Origin: Pseudomonas sp. SID14000
GTDB taxonomy: Bacteria; Pseudomonadota; Gammaproteobacteria; Pseudomonadales; Pseudomonadaceae
Assembly (NCBI RefSeq): GCF_002165135.1
Contig: NZ_NFZQ01000014.1
Coordinates: 62,001-126,000 of the forward strand
DNA: 64,000 nucleotides
Direction: 5' to 3'
The notes under the pieces were generated by a model. That model ran no database searches, was not told where the DNA came from, and saw only the letters and a program-made list of their open reading frames with translations. The position numbers and the translations under genes were made by a program. Of the stretch, positions 1 through 8,276 are shown piece by piece (the stretch's first letter is position 1; every line of letters starts with the position of its first letter).

Positions 1-1239
1 GTCGAAACCAGCGTGTACCGCCTGGCCGAAACCAGCCAGCTGCAGGACCGCCGCCTGGAATTCATCCTCATCGATAGCCGCGAGCTCAACGCCTTTGCCG
101 CCCCGGGCGGCATCGTCGGGGTCAACGGCGGGCTGTTCCTCAACGCCCAGACCGAAGGCGAGTACGCCTCGGTACTGGCCCACGAACTGGCGCACTTGTC
201 GCAGCGCCACTTCGCCCGCGGCGTCGAGGCCCAGCAGCGCATGCAGTTGCCGATGATGGCGGCGCTGCTGGCCGGTATCGTGCTGGCGGCCGGTGGTGGC
301 GGTGATGCCGGTATCGGCGTGATCGCCGGTACTCAGGCGGCGGCGATCCAGGAACAGCGACGTTTCTCACGACAGAACGAACAGGAAGCCGACCGCATCG
401 GCATCCAGAACCTGGAAAAGGCCGGCTACGACCCGCGCAACATGCCGACCATGTTCGAGCGCCTGGCCCGGCAGTACCGCTACGACGCCAAGCCGCCGGA
501 ATTCTTGCTGACCCACCCGGTAACCGAGTCGCGTATCGCCGACACCCGCAACCGTGCCGAACAGGCACCCAAGGGCGGCGTCGAGGACAGCATGCGCTAC
601 CAGCTGATCCGTGCCCGGGTGGCGCTGACCTACGAAGGCACCCCGGGGCTGGCGGCCAAACGCTTCCGCGCCCAGCTAGATGAAGACCCCAAGCTGGACG
701 CCGCGCGTTACGGCCTGGCCCTGGCGCAGATCAAGGGCGGCCAGTTGAACGAGGCGCGCGAACTGCTTAAACCGCTGCTGGCCAAAGCACCCAACGACAT
801 TACCTACAACCTGGCGCAGATCGACCTGGACATCACCAACAACCGCCTGGCCGATGCGCAGCAGCGCGCCGAACGGATGCAGGGGCTGTACCCGGGCAAC
901 TACCCGCTGAAGCAGGTGCGTGCCGACTTGCTGGTGAAGCAGAACAAGCCCGCCGAGGCGGAGAAGGTGTTGAACGAGCTGGTGAAGAGCCGGCCGGATG
1001 ACCCGGACGTGTGGTACGACATGGCCGAAGTGCGGGGCCTTTCGGGCAATACCATTGGTTTGCACCGGGCGCGTGCCGAGTACTTCACCCTGGTGGGCGA
1101 TTTTGACCAGGCCATCCAGCAGCTGGATTACGCCAAGCGCCGGGCGGGCGGGAACTTCCCGCTGGCAGCACAGATTGACCAGCGCCAGCGCGAGGTCATG
1201 GAGCAACAGCGCATGGTTCAGGAAATGATGGGGCGTTGA
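1..1239 (+). CDS. M48 family metalloprotease with TPR repeats (BepA/YfgC-like), 5' truncated
   Basis: The reading frame is open from the first base, so the N-terminus and signal peptide lie outside the window; a GTG at position 13 is only an internal codon. The zinc motif HELAH is near residue 57 counted from that GTG, and a downstream EQEADRIG supplies the expected third ligand Glu. The C-terminal 200 residues look like TPR helices, with repeated leucine/alanine patterns such as GLALAQIKGGQLNEA. BepA-type proteins act in the periplasm in quality control of outer-membrane assembly (LptD, BamA). Converges on nadA with a REP pair between them. The family is clear; orthology to BepA is inferred. 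Confidence 0.85.
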   Translation, partial: VETSVYRLAETSQLQDRRLEFILIDSRELNAFAAPGGIVGVNGGLFLNAQTEGEYASVLAHELAHLSQRHFARGVEAQQRMQLPMMAALLAGIVLAAGGGGDAGIGVIAGTQAAAIQEQRRFSRQNEQEADRIGIQNLEKAGYDPRNMPTMFERLARQYRYDAKPPEFLLTHPVTESRIADTRNRAEQAPKGGVEDSMRYQLIRARVALTYEGTPGLAAKRFRAQLDEDPKLDAARYGLALAQIKGGQLNEARELLKPLLAKAPNDITYNLAQIDLDITNNRLADAQQRAERMQGLYPGNYPLKQVRADLLVKQNKPAEAEKVLNELVKSRPDDPDVWYDMAEVRGLSGNTIGLHRARAEYFTLVGDFDQAIQQLDYAKRRAGGNFPLAAQIDQRQREVMEQQRMVQEMMGR

Positions 1240-1241
1240 GG

Positions 1242-1334
1242 GCCCTTTCGCGGGTAAACCCGCTCCCACAGGGACCGCACCGCCCGTGAGCGCTGCGCTG
1301 TACCTGTGGGAGCGGGTTTACCCGCGAAGAAAGC
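1242..1334. repeat. REP pair (inverted) between convergent genes
   Basis: Two inverted copies of the P. putida-type REP core, TTCGCGGGTAAACCCGCTCC and its reverse complement, are separated by about 30 bp. The element lies just past the stop of the M48 gene and before the nadA stop, so it may also act as a bidirectional 3' end. Confidence 0.85.
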
Positions 1335-1348
1335 GACGCGGTACAGCG

Positions 1349-2407
1349 TCAGGCGTTACCGGACAACTTCAGGCGCGCCGCCTGGGTAAAGTCCAGCATC
1401 CGGTTCAGCGGCTTGATCGCCTTCGGCACCAGCGCCGGGTCGACAAAAATCTCGTTAGACCCATTACGCAGGCAATCCAGCACACGCTCCAGGGTGTTCA
1501 TCGCCATCCACGGGCAGTGCGCGCAACTGCGGCACGCCGCGCCGTTACCGGCGGTGGGGGCTTCGACGAATTCCTTGTCCGGGCACAGTTGCTGCATCTT
1601 GTAGAAGATGCCGCGGTCGGTGGCAACGATGAAGGTCTTGTTCGGCAGGGTCTGGGCAGCCTTGATCAGCTGGCTGGTGGAGCCCACTGCGTCGGCCAGC
1701 TCGATCACCGCTTCCGGCGACTCAGGGTGCACCAGAATCGCTGCATCCGGGTACAGCGCCTTCATGTCGGCCAACTGACGCGACTTGAACTCTTCGTGAA
1801 CGATGCAGGCACCGTCCCACAGCAGCATGTCGGCACCGGTTTGCTTCTGAATGTAACGCCCCAGGTGCTGGTCCGGGCCCCAGATGATGGTCTCACCGTT
1901 GTCCATCAGGCTTTCGACGATTTCCAGCGCGCAGCTCGAGGTTACAACCCAGTCGGCACGGGCCTTCACGGCAGCGGAAGTGTTGGCATAGACCACCACG
2001 GTACGCTCGGGGTGCTGGTCACAGAAGGCCGAGAACTCTTCCACCGGGCAGCCCAGGTCGAGCGAGCAGGTGGCCTCCAGGGTGGGCATCAGCACGCGCT
2101 TTTCCGGGGTGAGGATTTTCGCCGTCTCGCCCATGAAGCGCACACCGGCAACGATCACGGTTTCGGCCGGGTGGTTCTTGCCGAAGCGGGCCATTTCCAG
2201 CGAGTCGGACACGCAACCGCCGGTTTCTTCGGCCAGCGCCTGGATGACCGGGTCGCAGTAATAGTGGGCGACCAGCACGGCGTTCTGGGCCTTGAGCTCG
2301 GCAGCAATGGCCGCACGGTATTCGGCCTCCTGCTCGGCTGTCAGCGGGTTGGGCTGCTTGGCGTCGAGGTGGGCCTGAACCAACAGGCGTTCGGAAATCT
2401 GGGTCAT
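1349..2407 (-). CDS. nadA: Quinolinate synthase A
   Basis: Catalyses condensation of iminoaspartate with dihydroxyacetone phosphate to quinolinate in de novo NAD synthesis. The 352 residues match the usual length. Visible family features are VLVAHYYCDPVIQ near the N-terminus, the cluster cysteines in EATCSLDLGCP and SSCALEIVE, and the C-terminal CRSCAHCPWMAM; three conserved cysteines bind the oxygen-sensitive [4Fe-4S] cluster. The ATG at 2407 gives the standard N-terminus MTQISERLLVQ. Monocistronic by layout, with convergent and divergent REP elements either side and a possible sigma-70 promoter about 120 bp upstream. Confidence 0.97.
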   Translation of the reverse strand: MTQISERLLVQAHLDAKQPNPLTAEQEAEYRAAIAAELKAQNAVLVAHYYCDPVIQALAEETGGCVSDSLEMARFGKNHPAETVIVAGVRFMGETAKILTPEKRVLMPTLEATCSLDLGCPVEEFSAFCDQHPERTVVVYANTSAAVKARADWVVTSSCALEIVESLMDNGETIIWGPDQHLGRYIQKQTGADMLLWDGACIVHEEFKSRQLADMKALYPDAAILVHPESPEAVIELADAVGSTSQLIKAAQTLPNKTFIVATDRGIFYKMQQLCPDKEFVEAPTAGNGAACRSCAHCPWMAMNTLERVLDCLRNGSNEIFVDPALVPKAIKPLNRMLDFTQAARLKLSGNA

Positions 2408-2526
2408 GATCGCTGGACCTGCAGGCGCTTGTGCGCGTCAAATCGAGTGTATCACCCGGCCCTGACAGATCGGCTAGGGGCGCCGGACGGCACACAGGCC
2501 GCCACGGCCCTCTGCGGGCACGGATT

Positions 2527-2554
2527 ATTATCGGAGGCCGAAGGCTACAGACAA
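2527..2554 (-). promoter_or_regulatory. Possible sigma-70 promoter of nadA
   Basis: On the minus strand TTGTCT (-35, 2549-2554) and GATAAT (-10, 2527-2532) are 16 bp apart, about 120 bp before the nadA start. The match is 4/6 and 5/6, so this is a reasonable but unproven prediction. Confidence 0.4.
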
Positions 2555-2585
2555 TCCAGCGATTTCTAAAGTGGTTTTTGTGTTG

Positions 2586-2677
2586 CCTGTGCAGGCCCTT
2601 TCGCGGGTGAACCCGCTCCCACAGGGTTGCCAAACTCCTGTGGGAGCGGGTTTACCCGCGAAGAGGCCGGTACAGGC
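2586..2677. repeat. REP pair (inverted)
   Basis: Inverted REP cores (TTCGCGGGTGAACCCGCTCC and reverse) with outer arms GCCTGTGCAGGCC / GGCCGGTACAGGC. Located between the nadA promoter region and the stop codon of the YdgA-like gene. Confidence 0.85.
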
Positions 2678-2683
2678 TTTCGA

Positions 2684-4192
2684 TCAGCCCTGCGGCGACA
2701 GGGCCGCCAGGTGCGAGGCCATGAGCATCGCGAACTCTTCCACGGTCATCTTCTTGCCGTTGAAGTCGACCATGCCATCGACATAGTGCAGGCTGCTCAC
2801 CACATCATTGCCCTGCACCGTGGCCATGCCGCTCTGCAGCGCCATCATGCCGACCATTTCCCCGGCCTGGCTCGATTGCATGGCAATGGCCTGGGCGTCG
2901 GTCTGGCCATCCAGCAACGCCTGCAAGGTTGCCAGGTCACCGATCATCGGCTTGGACAACGACAGCTTGCTCTTCACCTCGGTGATCAGTTGCTTGCTCA
3001 ACTGGTCAGGCGGCAGGTCGAAGCTGGCCGGGGCAGCGAAGCCCATCGACAGGTCAAAGCGGCTTTCGCCATTGGCGGTCTTGAATGACAGGTTTTCCAC
3101 CGCCACCCTGGGCTTGGCAGCCAGCAGTTTCTGCAGCTCGCCCTGGAACCTGGCCTTCTCCTCATCGTCCATCTGGATTTCCGGCACCGGTTGGCCGGCG
3201 GCAGCGGCAGCCTCGAATTCCGGCAGGTGCGCCTGGTACCACGTCGACAGCGCCTGCAGCGCTGGTGCGTTGACCGAAGTGATGCTCACCGCCATTTGCG
3301 CCTTGCCCACCGCACGGCCATCCCAGGTGATATCCCCGACCTTGTACTCCACGCGGCCACCCACGGTATCCGGGCCATCGAGGGTCTGCAGGGCGTTCTG
3401 CTCCAGGCCCTTGACCACCAGCACCTGCTGCTTGGGCCCCAGGGTGACCTTGGTTTCGGCCAACGCCAGGTCGACGTTGCCCACATAGATGGCCTCGTGC
3501 GCGGTGGCCGCCAGCTTGCCGCCGACCTTCAGGCCGTTGAGCTCGAAGGTGGCAGGCGGCTGGTCATCGCGTACCAGTTTCAGCACGAAACGGTCGGCCT
3601 GGCCTTGAAAGCTCGAGGCCTTGCCTTCCTGGTCACCACCGACTTGCAGTTGCATGCCCGAGAAGTCGAGGCTGTTGCCATCCGCTTCGTCGAGTTTGAC
3701 CGGCGCCAGCTGGATCTGGCTGACCACATTGCCATCGTAGCCCAGGCTGGTCTGTGCGCTGACCGGGGCCTGCTCGCCCGCGGCGGCGAACCACGGTGCG
3801 GTGGTGTCATCCTTCTGCAGCGTGCTGTTGCTGACCGCCAGCACCGGCATCAGCTTCAGCGCCTTTACCCGCGACCAAGGGAACGGGCCGTGCTCGATCT
3901 GGTCGGTCACGCCCACGTCGAAATTCACCACTTCGCCTTCGCCCAGGTTGATATCGCGGGCCTTGAGCCGGTACTGGGCGGTACTGCTGAAAAAATGCTG
4001 CTCCAGTGACACCCGCTCGATGCTCATGCTGCCACCGGTGCTTACCAGGGCCTTCTTGAGTTCGGCGTTGCTGCGCACAAGGGCGTTGTCCAGCTCCGCA
4101 GGCAGCTGCTTGCCGGTGTACCAGGCGCCAGCGGTGATTGCGGCGGCGATGGCGATAGCCAGGCCGGAAAGGATGCCAACTGATTTCTTCAT
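2684..4192 (-). CDS. YdgA-like DUF945 family envelope protein
   Basis: The 502-residue product starts MKKSVGILSGLAIAIAAAIT, a single N-terminal membrane anchor or uncleaved signal. The remainder is a long soluble, beta-rich region, including SLGYDGNVVSQIQLAPVKLD, and it fits the DUF945/YdgA family of inner-membrane-anchored periplasmic proteins. The open frame extends upstream to 4273, but those codons read as non-coding; the ATG at 4192 directly gives a Lys-Lys signal start, so I use it. Function of the family is poorly known. Monocistronic, divergent from the permease gene. Confidence 0.8.
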   Translation of the reverse strand: MKKSVGILSGLAIAIAAAITAGAWYTGKQLPAELDNALVRSNAELKKALVSTGGSMSIERVSLEQHFFSSTAQYRLKARDINLGEGEVVNFDVGVTDQIEHGPFPWSRVKALKLMPVLAVSNSTLQKDDTTAPWFAAAGEQAPVSAQTSLGYDGNVVSQIQLAPVKLDEADGNSLDFSGMQLQVGGDQEGKASSFQGQADRFVLKLVRDDQPPATFELNGLKVGGKLAATAHEAIYVGNVDLALAETKVTLGPKQQVLVVKGLEQNALQTLDGPDTVGGRVEYKVGDITWDGRAVGKAQMAVSITSVNAPALQALSTWYQAHLPEFEAAAAAGQPVPEIQMDDEEKARFQGELQKLLAAKPRVAVENLSFKTANGESRFDLSMGFAAPASFDLPPDQLSKQLITEVKSKLSLSKPMIGDLATLQALLDGQTDAQAIAMQSSQAGEMVGMMALQSGMATVQGNDVVSSLHYVDGMVDFNGKKMTVEEFAMLMASHLAALSPQG

Positions 4193-4556
4193 GAATAGAA
4201 CCGATTGCTGTCCATAAGGGCTTCGTAGGCGGCCAAGGGCCACACGGGACACCAAGATTACCACCGCAGCCAAGGCCTGGCGCTGGCCAGGCTGGATAAA
4301 TCCGATTTTTTGGAAGCGCCTGACACACTAACCAAGAGAACTTGGCGCTCGTTAATTTTTATGAACACCAAAATTGATCACAGTCGCAAAAAAGCGCACA
4401 AAAACCGAACAAAACCCCACTGAAATCCGATAAATATTTCAGCTCAGCAACATCTTGTCATCTTTAACTTGACACCCAGCTACCCATCGTTTTTTATTTT
4501 CACCACTTTGCGCGCTCCCCCGCGCCCCCGCCGCTCCGACAATAAAGGTGAAAAAC
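4193..4556. other. Intergenic region with possible permease promoter
   Basis: This 364-bp AT-rich divergent region separates the YdgA-like gene from the permease leader. It contains TTGACA at 4469-4474, followed at normal spacing only by a poor -10 (TTTTAT at 4492), and a small inverted repeat CTGAAAT/ATATTTCAG near 4421-4443. No gene is seen in it. Confidence 0.45.
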
Positions 4557-4649
4557 ATGGAGCCCACCCGCTCGCCCTTGCCGCATGCGCAGTACACCGT
4601 GCCCGCCGTTCACGCCCAGCCGCAGGAGCCATGCCAGCATGCAGCCTGA
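4557..4649 (+). CDS. Candidate 30-residue leader peptide overlapping the permease start
   Basis: The ATG at 4557 is preceded by AAAGGTG at a good ribosome-binding distance. It opens a 30-codon frame rich in Pro, His, Ala and Gln (begins MEPTRSPLPHA, ends CQHAA) that stops with TGA at 4647-4649. The permease ATG at 4639 lies inside its last codons in another frame. This arrangement suggests translational coupling or attenuation. It is too short to judge by codon statistics, so the peptide is inferred from the ribosome-binding site and the overlap only. Confidence 0.4.
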   Translation: MEPTRSPLPHAQYTVPAVHAQPQEPCQHAA

Positions 4650-5991
4650 CCACAGCGTTTCCGGCAATGGCCAACTGCGCAAAACCCTGCGCCTCTGGCA
4701 CGTGATCATCATCGGCCTGGCCTACCTGACCCCGATGACCGTGTTCGACACCTTCGGCATCGTTTCCGGGATTACTGCCGGCCACGTACCCAGCGCCTAC
4801 ATCCTGGCGCTGGCCGGGATCCTGTTCACCGCCGTAAGCTATGGCACCCTGGTAAGACGTTTCCCCCAGTCGGGCTCGGCCTACACCTACGCCCAGCGTG
4901 CGATCAACCCGCACGTGGGCTTCCTGGTCGGCTGGTCGTCGCTGCTGGACTACCTGCTGTTGCCAATGGTCAACGCGTTGCTGGCCAAGCTGTACTTGTC
5001 GGCCATGTTCCCGGAAGTACCGGAGTGGATGTGGGTGGCTGGCTTCGTCACCCTGATCAGCCTGATCAACATGCGCAGCGTGAACCTGGTAGCGCACTTC
5101 AACCTGCTGTTCGTGGCCGTGCAGGTGGCGATCATCGCCGTGTTCATCTACCTGTGCGTACGCGGCCTGGACCAGGGTGAAGGGCTGGGTACCGCGTGGA
5201 GCCTGCTGCCGTTCGCCGACAACCAGACCCAGCTCAGCGCACTGGCCGCCGGCGCGACCATCCTGTGCTTCTCGTTCCTCGGCTTCGACGCGGTCACCTG
5301 CCTGTCCGAGGAAACTCGCGACCCGGGCAAGACCATCCCCCGGGCCATCTTCCTCACCGCACTGATCGGCGGCCTGGTGTTCATCACCGTGTCGTACTTC
5401 ATCCAGGCCTACTTCCCGACCATGTCCCGCTTCCACGACCAGGAAGCGGCACTGCCGGAAATCGCCCTGTACGTCGGCGGCAAGCTGTTCCAGTCGATTT
5501 TCATCGCCTGCACCGTGATCAACACCATCGCCTCGGGCCTGGCCTCGCAGACCAGCGTGTCGCGCCTGCTGTACGTGATGGGCCGCGACAACGTGATCCC
5601 GGCCAGCCTGTTCGCCCGCCTGCACTCTCGCTACAAGACACCGGTGCTGAACATCGCGGTGGTGGGGGTGATTTCGCTGTCAGCGATCTTCTTCGACCTG
5701 GTCACTGCCACCTCGATCATCAACTTTGGCGCGCTGGTCGCATTCAGCTTCGTCAACCTGTCGGTGATCAACCACTGCTACCTGCGCGAAGGCATGCGCC
5801 AGGGCTTGGCCAACCAGCTGACGTACCTGGTGGCGCCCACCATCGGCTTCTGCATCATCGTCTCGCTGTGGCTGGACCTGAACGCGCATTCGCTGTTGTT
5901 CGGTGGCGTCTGGGCACTGCTCGGCCTGCTGTACCTGGCCTGGCTGACCAAAGCCTTCAGGGATTCCCCGCCCAACTACATCGCTGAATGA
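4639..5991 (+). CDS. APC-family amino acid/polyamine permease
   Basis: The 450-residue protein has about 12 hydrophobic segments and opens with LRLWHVIIIGLAYLTPMTVFDTFGIVSG, the typical first helix of the amino acid-polyamine-cation superfamily. Later it shows the FLGFDAVTCLSEETRDP segment characteristic of transporters such as PuuP. It resembles putrescine importers, and the gene just downstream encodes a polyamine-type chemoreceptor, so polyamine uptake is the likely role; the substrate is inferred. I chose the ATG at 4639 because CAGGAG lies 11 bp upstream; an in-frame ATG at 4585 lacks a ribosome site. Confidence 0.85.
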   Translation: MQPDHSVSGNGQLRKTLRLWHVIIIGLAYLTPMTVFDTFGIVSGITAGHVPSAYILALAGILFTAVSYGTLVRRFPQSGSAYTYAQRAINPHVGFLVGWSSLLDYLLLPMVNALLAKLYLSAMFPEVPEWMWVAGFVTLISLINMRSVNLVAHFNLLFVAVQVAIIAVFIYLCVRGLDQGEGLGTAWSLLPFADNQTQLSALAAGATILCFSFLGFDAVTCLSEETRDPGKTIPRAIFLTALIGGLVFITVSYFIQAYFPTMSRFHDQEAALPEIALYVGGKLFQSIFIACTVINTIASGLASQTSVSRLLYVMGRDNVIPASLFARLHSRYKTPVLNIAVVGVISLSAIFFDLVTATSIINFGALVAFSFVNLSVINHCYLREGMRQGLANQLTYLVAPTIGFCIIVSLWLDLNAHSLLFGGVWALLGLLYLAWLTKAFRDSPPNYIAE

Positions 5992-6005
5992 CCCACGTTG
6001 CCGGC

Positions 6006-6031
6006 AACGCCCGCGCCTGATCGCGGGCGTT
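6006..6031 (+). terminator. Perfect 10-bp hairpin after the permease
   Basis: AACGCCCGCG and CGCGGGCGTT form a perfect stem with a 6-base loop, followed by TGTATTTGTT. The T tract is interrupted, so this may be a weak terminator or an attenuating hairpin between permease and chemoreceptor. Confidence 0.5.
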
Positions 6032-6057
6032 GTATTTGTTCGAAAAGGAAAGCCCTC

Positions 6058-8121
6058 ATGCCGCTGCGTCGCCTCTCCATCCAGTGGAAGATCACCCTGC
6101 TCGCCGGCCTGTGCCTGCTAGCCATCGTCGCCTTGCTGGTGACCACGTCGCTGGCCCAGGCGCGGCGCAGCGCAGCCCTGGTCAACCAGGCCAACACCGA
6201 AATGCTCGACAGCAGTGCACGCCTGCGCCTGCAGGCCCATGCCGAAACCCAGGCCCTGCGCATTCAGCGCTATTTCATGGACGCCTACCAGTACGGCAAT
6301 GGCTTTGCCCGCCTGGTGCAGGTACTCAAGGCCCATGGCGGCAGCGACCTGCGCGCGGAGCTGACGCGCCAGGCCCGCGCCAGCCTGGCCGGCAACCCGG
6401 ATGTAATCGGCCTGTACCTGGTATTCCAGCCCAACGCCCTGGGCCAGGACAGCCAGTACCTCGGCCAGGATGCCATGGGCAGCAATGAGAGCGGACGCTT
6501 CTCACTGTACTGGTCACAACCCCGCCCCGGCACCCTGGAACTTGAAGCCATGCCCGAATCGATGCTCGGTGACACCAGCATCGGCAGCAACGGCGCAGCA
6601 AGGAACCGCTGGCTGACCTGCCCGCAGGACACCGCCAGAACCTGCATGCTCGAGCCATACCTCGACGAGGTGAATGGCCGCCAGGTGCTGATGACCAGCA
6701 TCGCCCTGCCGCTGCTGGAGCATGGCAAGGTGGTCGGCGTGGTCGGCCTGGACATCGGCCTGGCCAACCTGCAGCAGTTGAGCCTGGACGGCCGCCGGGA
6801 ACTGTTCGATGGCCAGGGCCAGGTCAGCATCGCCAGCGCGTCCGGCCTGCTGGCCGGCAACAGCCGCGATGACAGCAAGCTCGGCGAGCCTATGGACAAG
6901 GCGGTAGCCGACGGCCTGCTGCGTGTTGCCCACCCGTTCACACCAATCCCTGATGCCGCCCCCTGGCAGGTATTGCTGGAGTTGCCGGAAAGCGTGCTGC
7001 AGGCGCCTGCCATGGCCCTCAACCAGCGCCTGGACACGCACAACCACAGCGCCAACCTCAGCAGCCTGCTGGTCGGCCTGGGTGCTGCGGTAGCTGGCTT
7101 GCTGCTGGTGTGGCTGACCGCGCGCGGCGTGACCCGGCCAATCTTGGCCGTGGCAGCGCGCCTGGAAGACATCGCCAGCGGCGAAGGCGACCTCACCCGC
7201 CGCCTGGACTATGCCCGTCAGGACGAACTGGGCCAGCTCACCGGCTGGTTCAACCGCTTTCTCGACAAGCTGCAGCCGGTCATCGCCCAAGTGAAGGGGT
7301 CACTGCAGGAAGCCCGCGGTACTGCGGACCAGTCGGCAGCCATCGCCAGCCAGACGAGCAATGGCATGCAGCAACAGCACCGTGAAATCGAACAGGTGGC
7401 CACCGCCGCCAACGAGATGAGCGCCACCGCCCTGGATGTCGCCCATAACGCCTCGCAGGCGGCCCAGGCCGCACGCGCTGCCGACCAGGCCAGCCGCGAA
7501 GGCCTGCAACTGATCGACAGTACCCGCGAGGGCATCGACCGCCTGACTGCCGGCATGAACGCCGCCATGGGCGAAGCCCGGGCGCTGGAAGGCCGCAGCG
7601 GGCAGATCGGTTCGGTGCTGGAGGTGATCCGCACCATTGCCGAGCAAACCAACCTGCTGGCGCTCAACGCCGCCATCGAAGCCGCCCGCGCAGGCGAAGC
7701 CGGGCGTGGTTTTGCGGTCGTGGCCGATGAGGTGCGTGGCCTGGCCCAGCGCACACAGACATCGGTGGAGGAAATTCGCCAGGTCATCGAGGGCTTGCAG
7801 CAAGGCACCCAGGATGTGGTGGGCGCCATGCACGAAGGCCAGCGCCAGGCGCAGGACAGCGCCGCGCGCATGGAGCAGGCGCTGCCGGCGCTACAACGTA
7901 TTGGCGAGGCAGTGGCAGTAATCAGCGACATGAACCTGCAGATTGCCTCGGCGGCCGAAGAGCAGAGCGCGGTAGCCGAAGAGGTGAACCGCAATGTGGC
8001 CGGCATTCGCGATGTGACCGAATCGCTGGCAGGCCAGGCCGACGAATCCGCGCGCATCAGCCAGGCCCTGAACCGGCTGGCCAACCAGCAGCAGGCGCTG
8101 ATGGAGCAGTTCCGCGTCTAA
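6058..8121 (+). CDS. mcpU: Methyl-accepting chemotaxis protein, double-CACHE type (McpU-like)
   Basis: The protein has 687 residues. Membrane segment 1 is at about residues 10-32 and segment 2 at about 338-362, bracketing a periplasmic double-CACHE ligand-binding domain with the typical EPYLDEVNGRQVLMTSIALP and GVVGLDIGL. A HAMP domain follows (about 360-415), then the cytoplasmic signalling hairpin with tip EQTNLLALNAAIEAARAGE. The ligand domain has a close Cys pair (TCPQDTARTC) that could form a disulfide. By position and resemblance it matches P. putida McpU, known to sense polyamines; ligand assignment is by recall. The ATG at 6058 has AAAAGGA upstream. Follows the permease gene, so uptake and taxis toward one ligand class may be linked. 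Confidence 0.85.
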   Translation: MPLRRLSIQWKITLLAGLCLLAIVALLVTTSLAQARRSAALVNQANTEMLDSSARLRLQAHAETQALRIQRYFMDAYQYGNGFARLVQVLKAHGGSDLRAELTRQARASLAGNPDVIGLYLVFQPNALGQDSQYLGQDAMGSNESGRFSLYWSQPRPGTLELEAMPESMLGDTSIGSNGAARNRWLTCPQDTARTCMLEPYLDEVNGRQVLMTSIALPLLEHGKVVGVVGLDIGLANLQQLSLDGRRELFDGQGQVSIASASGLLAGNSRDDSKLGEPMDKAVADGLLRVAHPFTPIPDAAPWQVLLELPESVLQAPAMALNQRLDTHNHSANLSSLLVGLGAAVAGLLLVWLTARGVTRPILAVAARLEDIASGEGDLTRRLDYARQDELGQLTGWFNRFLDKLQPVIAQVKGSLQEARGTADQSAAIASQTSNGMQQQHREIEQVATAANEMSATALDVAHNASQAAQAARAADQASREGLQLIDSTREGIDRLTAGMNAAMGEARALEGRSGQIGSVLEVIRTIAEQTNLLALNAAIEAARAGEAGRGFAVVADEVRGLAQRTQTSVEEIRQVIEGLQQGTQDVVGAMHEGQRQAQDSAARMEQALPALQRIGEAVAVISDMNLQIASAAEEQSAVAEEVNRNVAGIRDVTESLAGQADESARISQALNRLANQQQALMEQFRV

Positions 8122-8240
8122 CCTGTCAGGGCCAGTGCGCCTTCTTCGCGGGTGAACCCGCTCCCACAGGGTTTTGCGCCGATCTCGAAGGCAACGCCAA
8201 CCTGTGGGAGCGGGTTCACCCGCGAAGAGGCCCTGACAGG
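8122..8240. repeat. REP pair (inverted)
   Basis: Inverted cores TTCGCGGGTGAACCCGCTCC/reverse are flanked by outer arms CCTGTCAGGGCC and GGCCCTGACAGG. It starts directly after the chemoreceptor stop codon. Confidence 0.88.
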
Positions 8241-8276
8241 CAATACAGCATCACCGTTTCTTCTAGAGCACATTTC

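Noticed and set aside
4469..4497. Confident sigma-70 promoter for the permease
   Set aside because: The -35 TTGACA is perfect, but the -10 at the right distance is only TTTTAT, so it is mentioned only as a possibility.
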